From BS750m-G4 sp964472195 (lineage in GTDB: Bacteria; Bacteroidota; Ignavibacteria; Tepidaquicellales; Tepidaquicellaceae), in NCBI GenBank assembly GCA_964472195.1, contig CAYYJH010000041.1:1-24431 (forward strand): a stretch of DNA of 24,431 nucleotides, read 5' to 3'. Positions 24,311-24,431 of the stretch are shown here, piece after piece. Position 1 is the stretch's first letter. Every line of letters begins with the position of its first letter. The notes under the pieces were generated by a model. That model made no database searches. It was given only the letters and a program-made list of their open reading frames with translations, and was not told where the DNA came from. The position numbers were made by a program, and so were the translations under genes.

Positions 24311-24326
24311 AAAGACGAGTCTTTTT
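24311..24326 (+). terminator. Weak terminator after the lipoprotein gene
   Basis: AAAGA/TCTTT with a 4-nt loop, running into TT. The stem is short; taken as a weak terminator because of its place 40 bp after the stop. Confidence 0.35.
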
Positions 24327-24431
24327 AAAAGAATAGACACAAATTATTTTCGTTCACTATTTTCTGCTCTGTTTCTATTTGTGAAAATGTATTTGCCATT
24401 ATTGCAATCAGATATTTCAGGTCGCTCCGCT

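Overview
The window comes from an AT-rich genome of the Bacteroidota/Ignavibacteriota (FCB) type, most like an Ignavibacteria member or relative. Four things support this. A secreted hydrolase ends in a type A T9SS sorting domain with the QNYPNPFNPVTNIKFELP signature. A 53-residue SBBP repeat protein is present. Several -7 boxes match the Bacteroidota pattern TAnnTTTG. Most genes lack a strong Shine-Dalgarno, while two small genes have a clear AAGGAG. The sequence is a scaffold: an exact 100-N gap (1720-1819) is flanked on both sides by the same 55 bases, which looks like an unresolved assembly-graph overlap.

Layout. 1-1100 (minus): 5' part of a secreted SBBP repeat protein, cut by the window edge. 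1101-1938: promoter, a candidate structured RNA, a minus-strand terminator and the gap. 1939-3948 (minus): S15/CocE-like serine hydrolase exported by T9SS. 4063-9482 (minus): three genes of an NfrA/NfrB-like envelope polysaccharide locus, namely a TPR plus beta-barrel outer-membrane protein, then an NfrB-like family 2 glycosyltransferase split over two genes. The second half-gene has gained an N-terminal IS5-transposase-like (DUF772) domain and about 590 residues of acidic coiled-coil repeat before the rest of the glycosyltransferase. 9736-12011 (minus): BtuF-like lipoprotein and a conserved secreted protein usually labelled 'asparagine synthetase B'. 12196-14687: tsaD, a small membrane protein, and amrS. 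14974-18431 (plus): acyl-CoA dehydrogenase, CstA-type transporter, small membrane protein. 18467-20247 (plus): tight three-gene unit around an ArsA/Get3-type ATPase. 20284-22078 (minus): apparent four-gene operon of small proteins (zinc-binding-like, PD-(D/E)XK-like, unknown, GIY-YIG-like), with promoter, dyad, strong RBS and terminator. 22256-24271 (plus): a large helical protein of unknown function and a small lipoprotein.

How the genes may work together. Residues expected in one active site (DxD-like and KAD motifs; TED and QRSRW motifs) lie on two polypeptides of the Nfr-like locus, so the enzyme must be reassembled, or it is broken. This is the most unusual feature of the window. The four-gene small-protein operon and the ArsA cassette are the next best candidates for undescribed systems. 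No tRNA, rRNA or CRISPR array was seen, and no complete insertion sequence.
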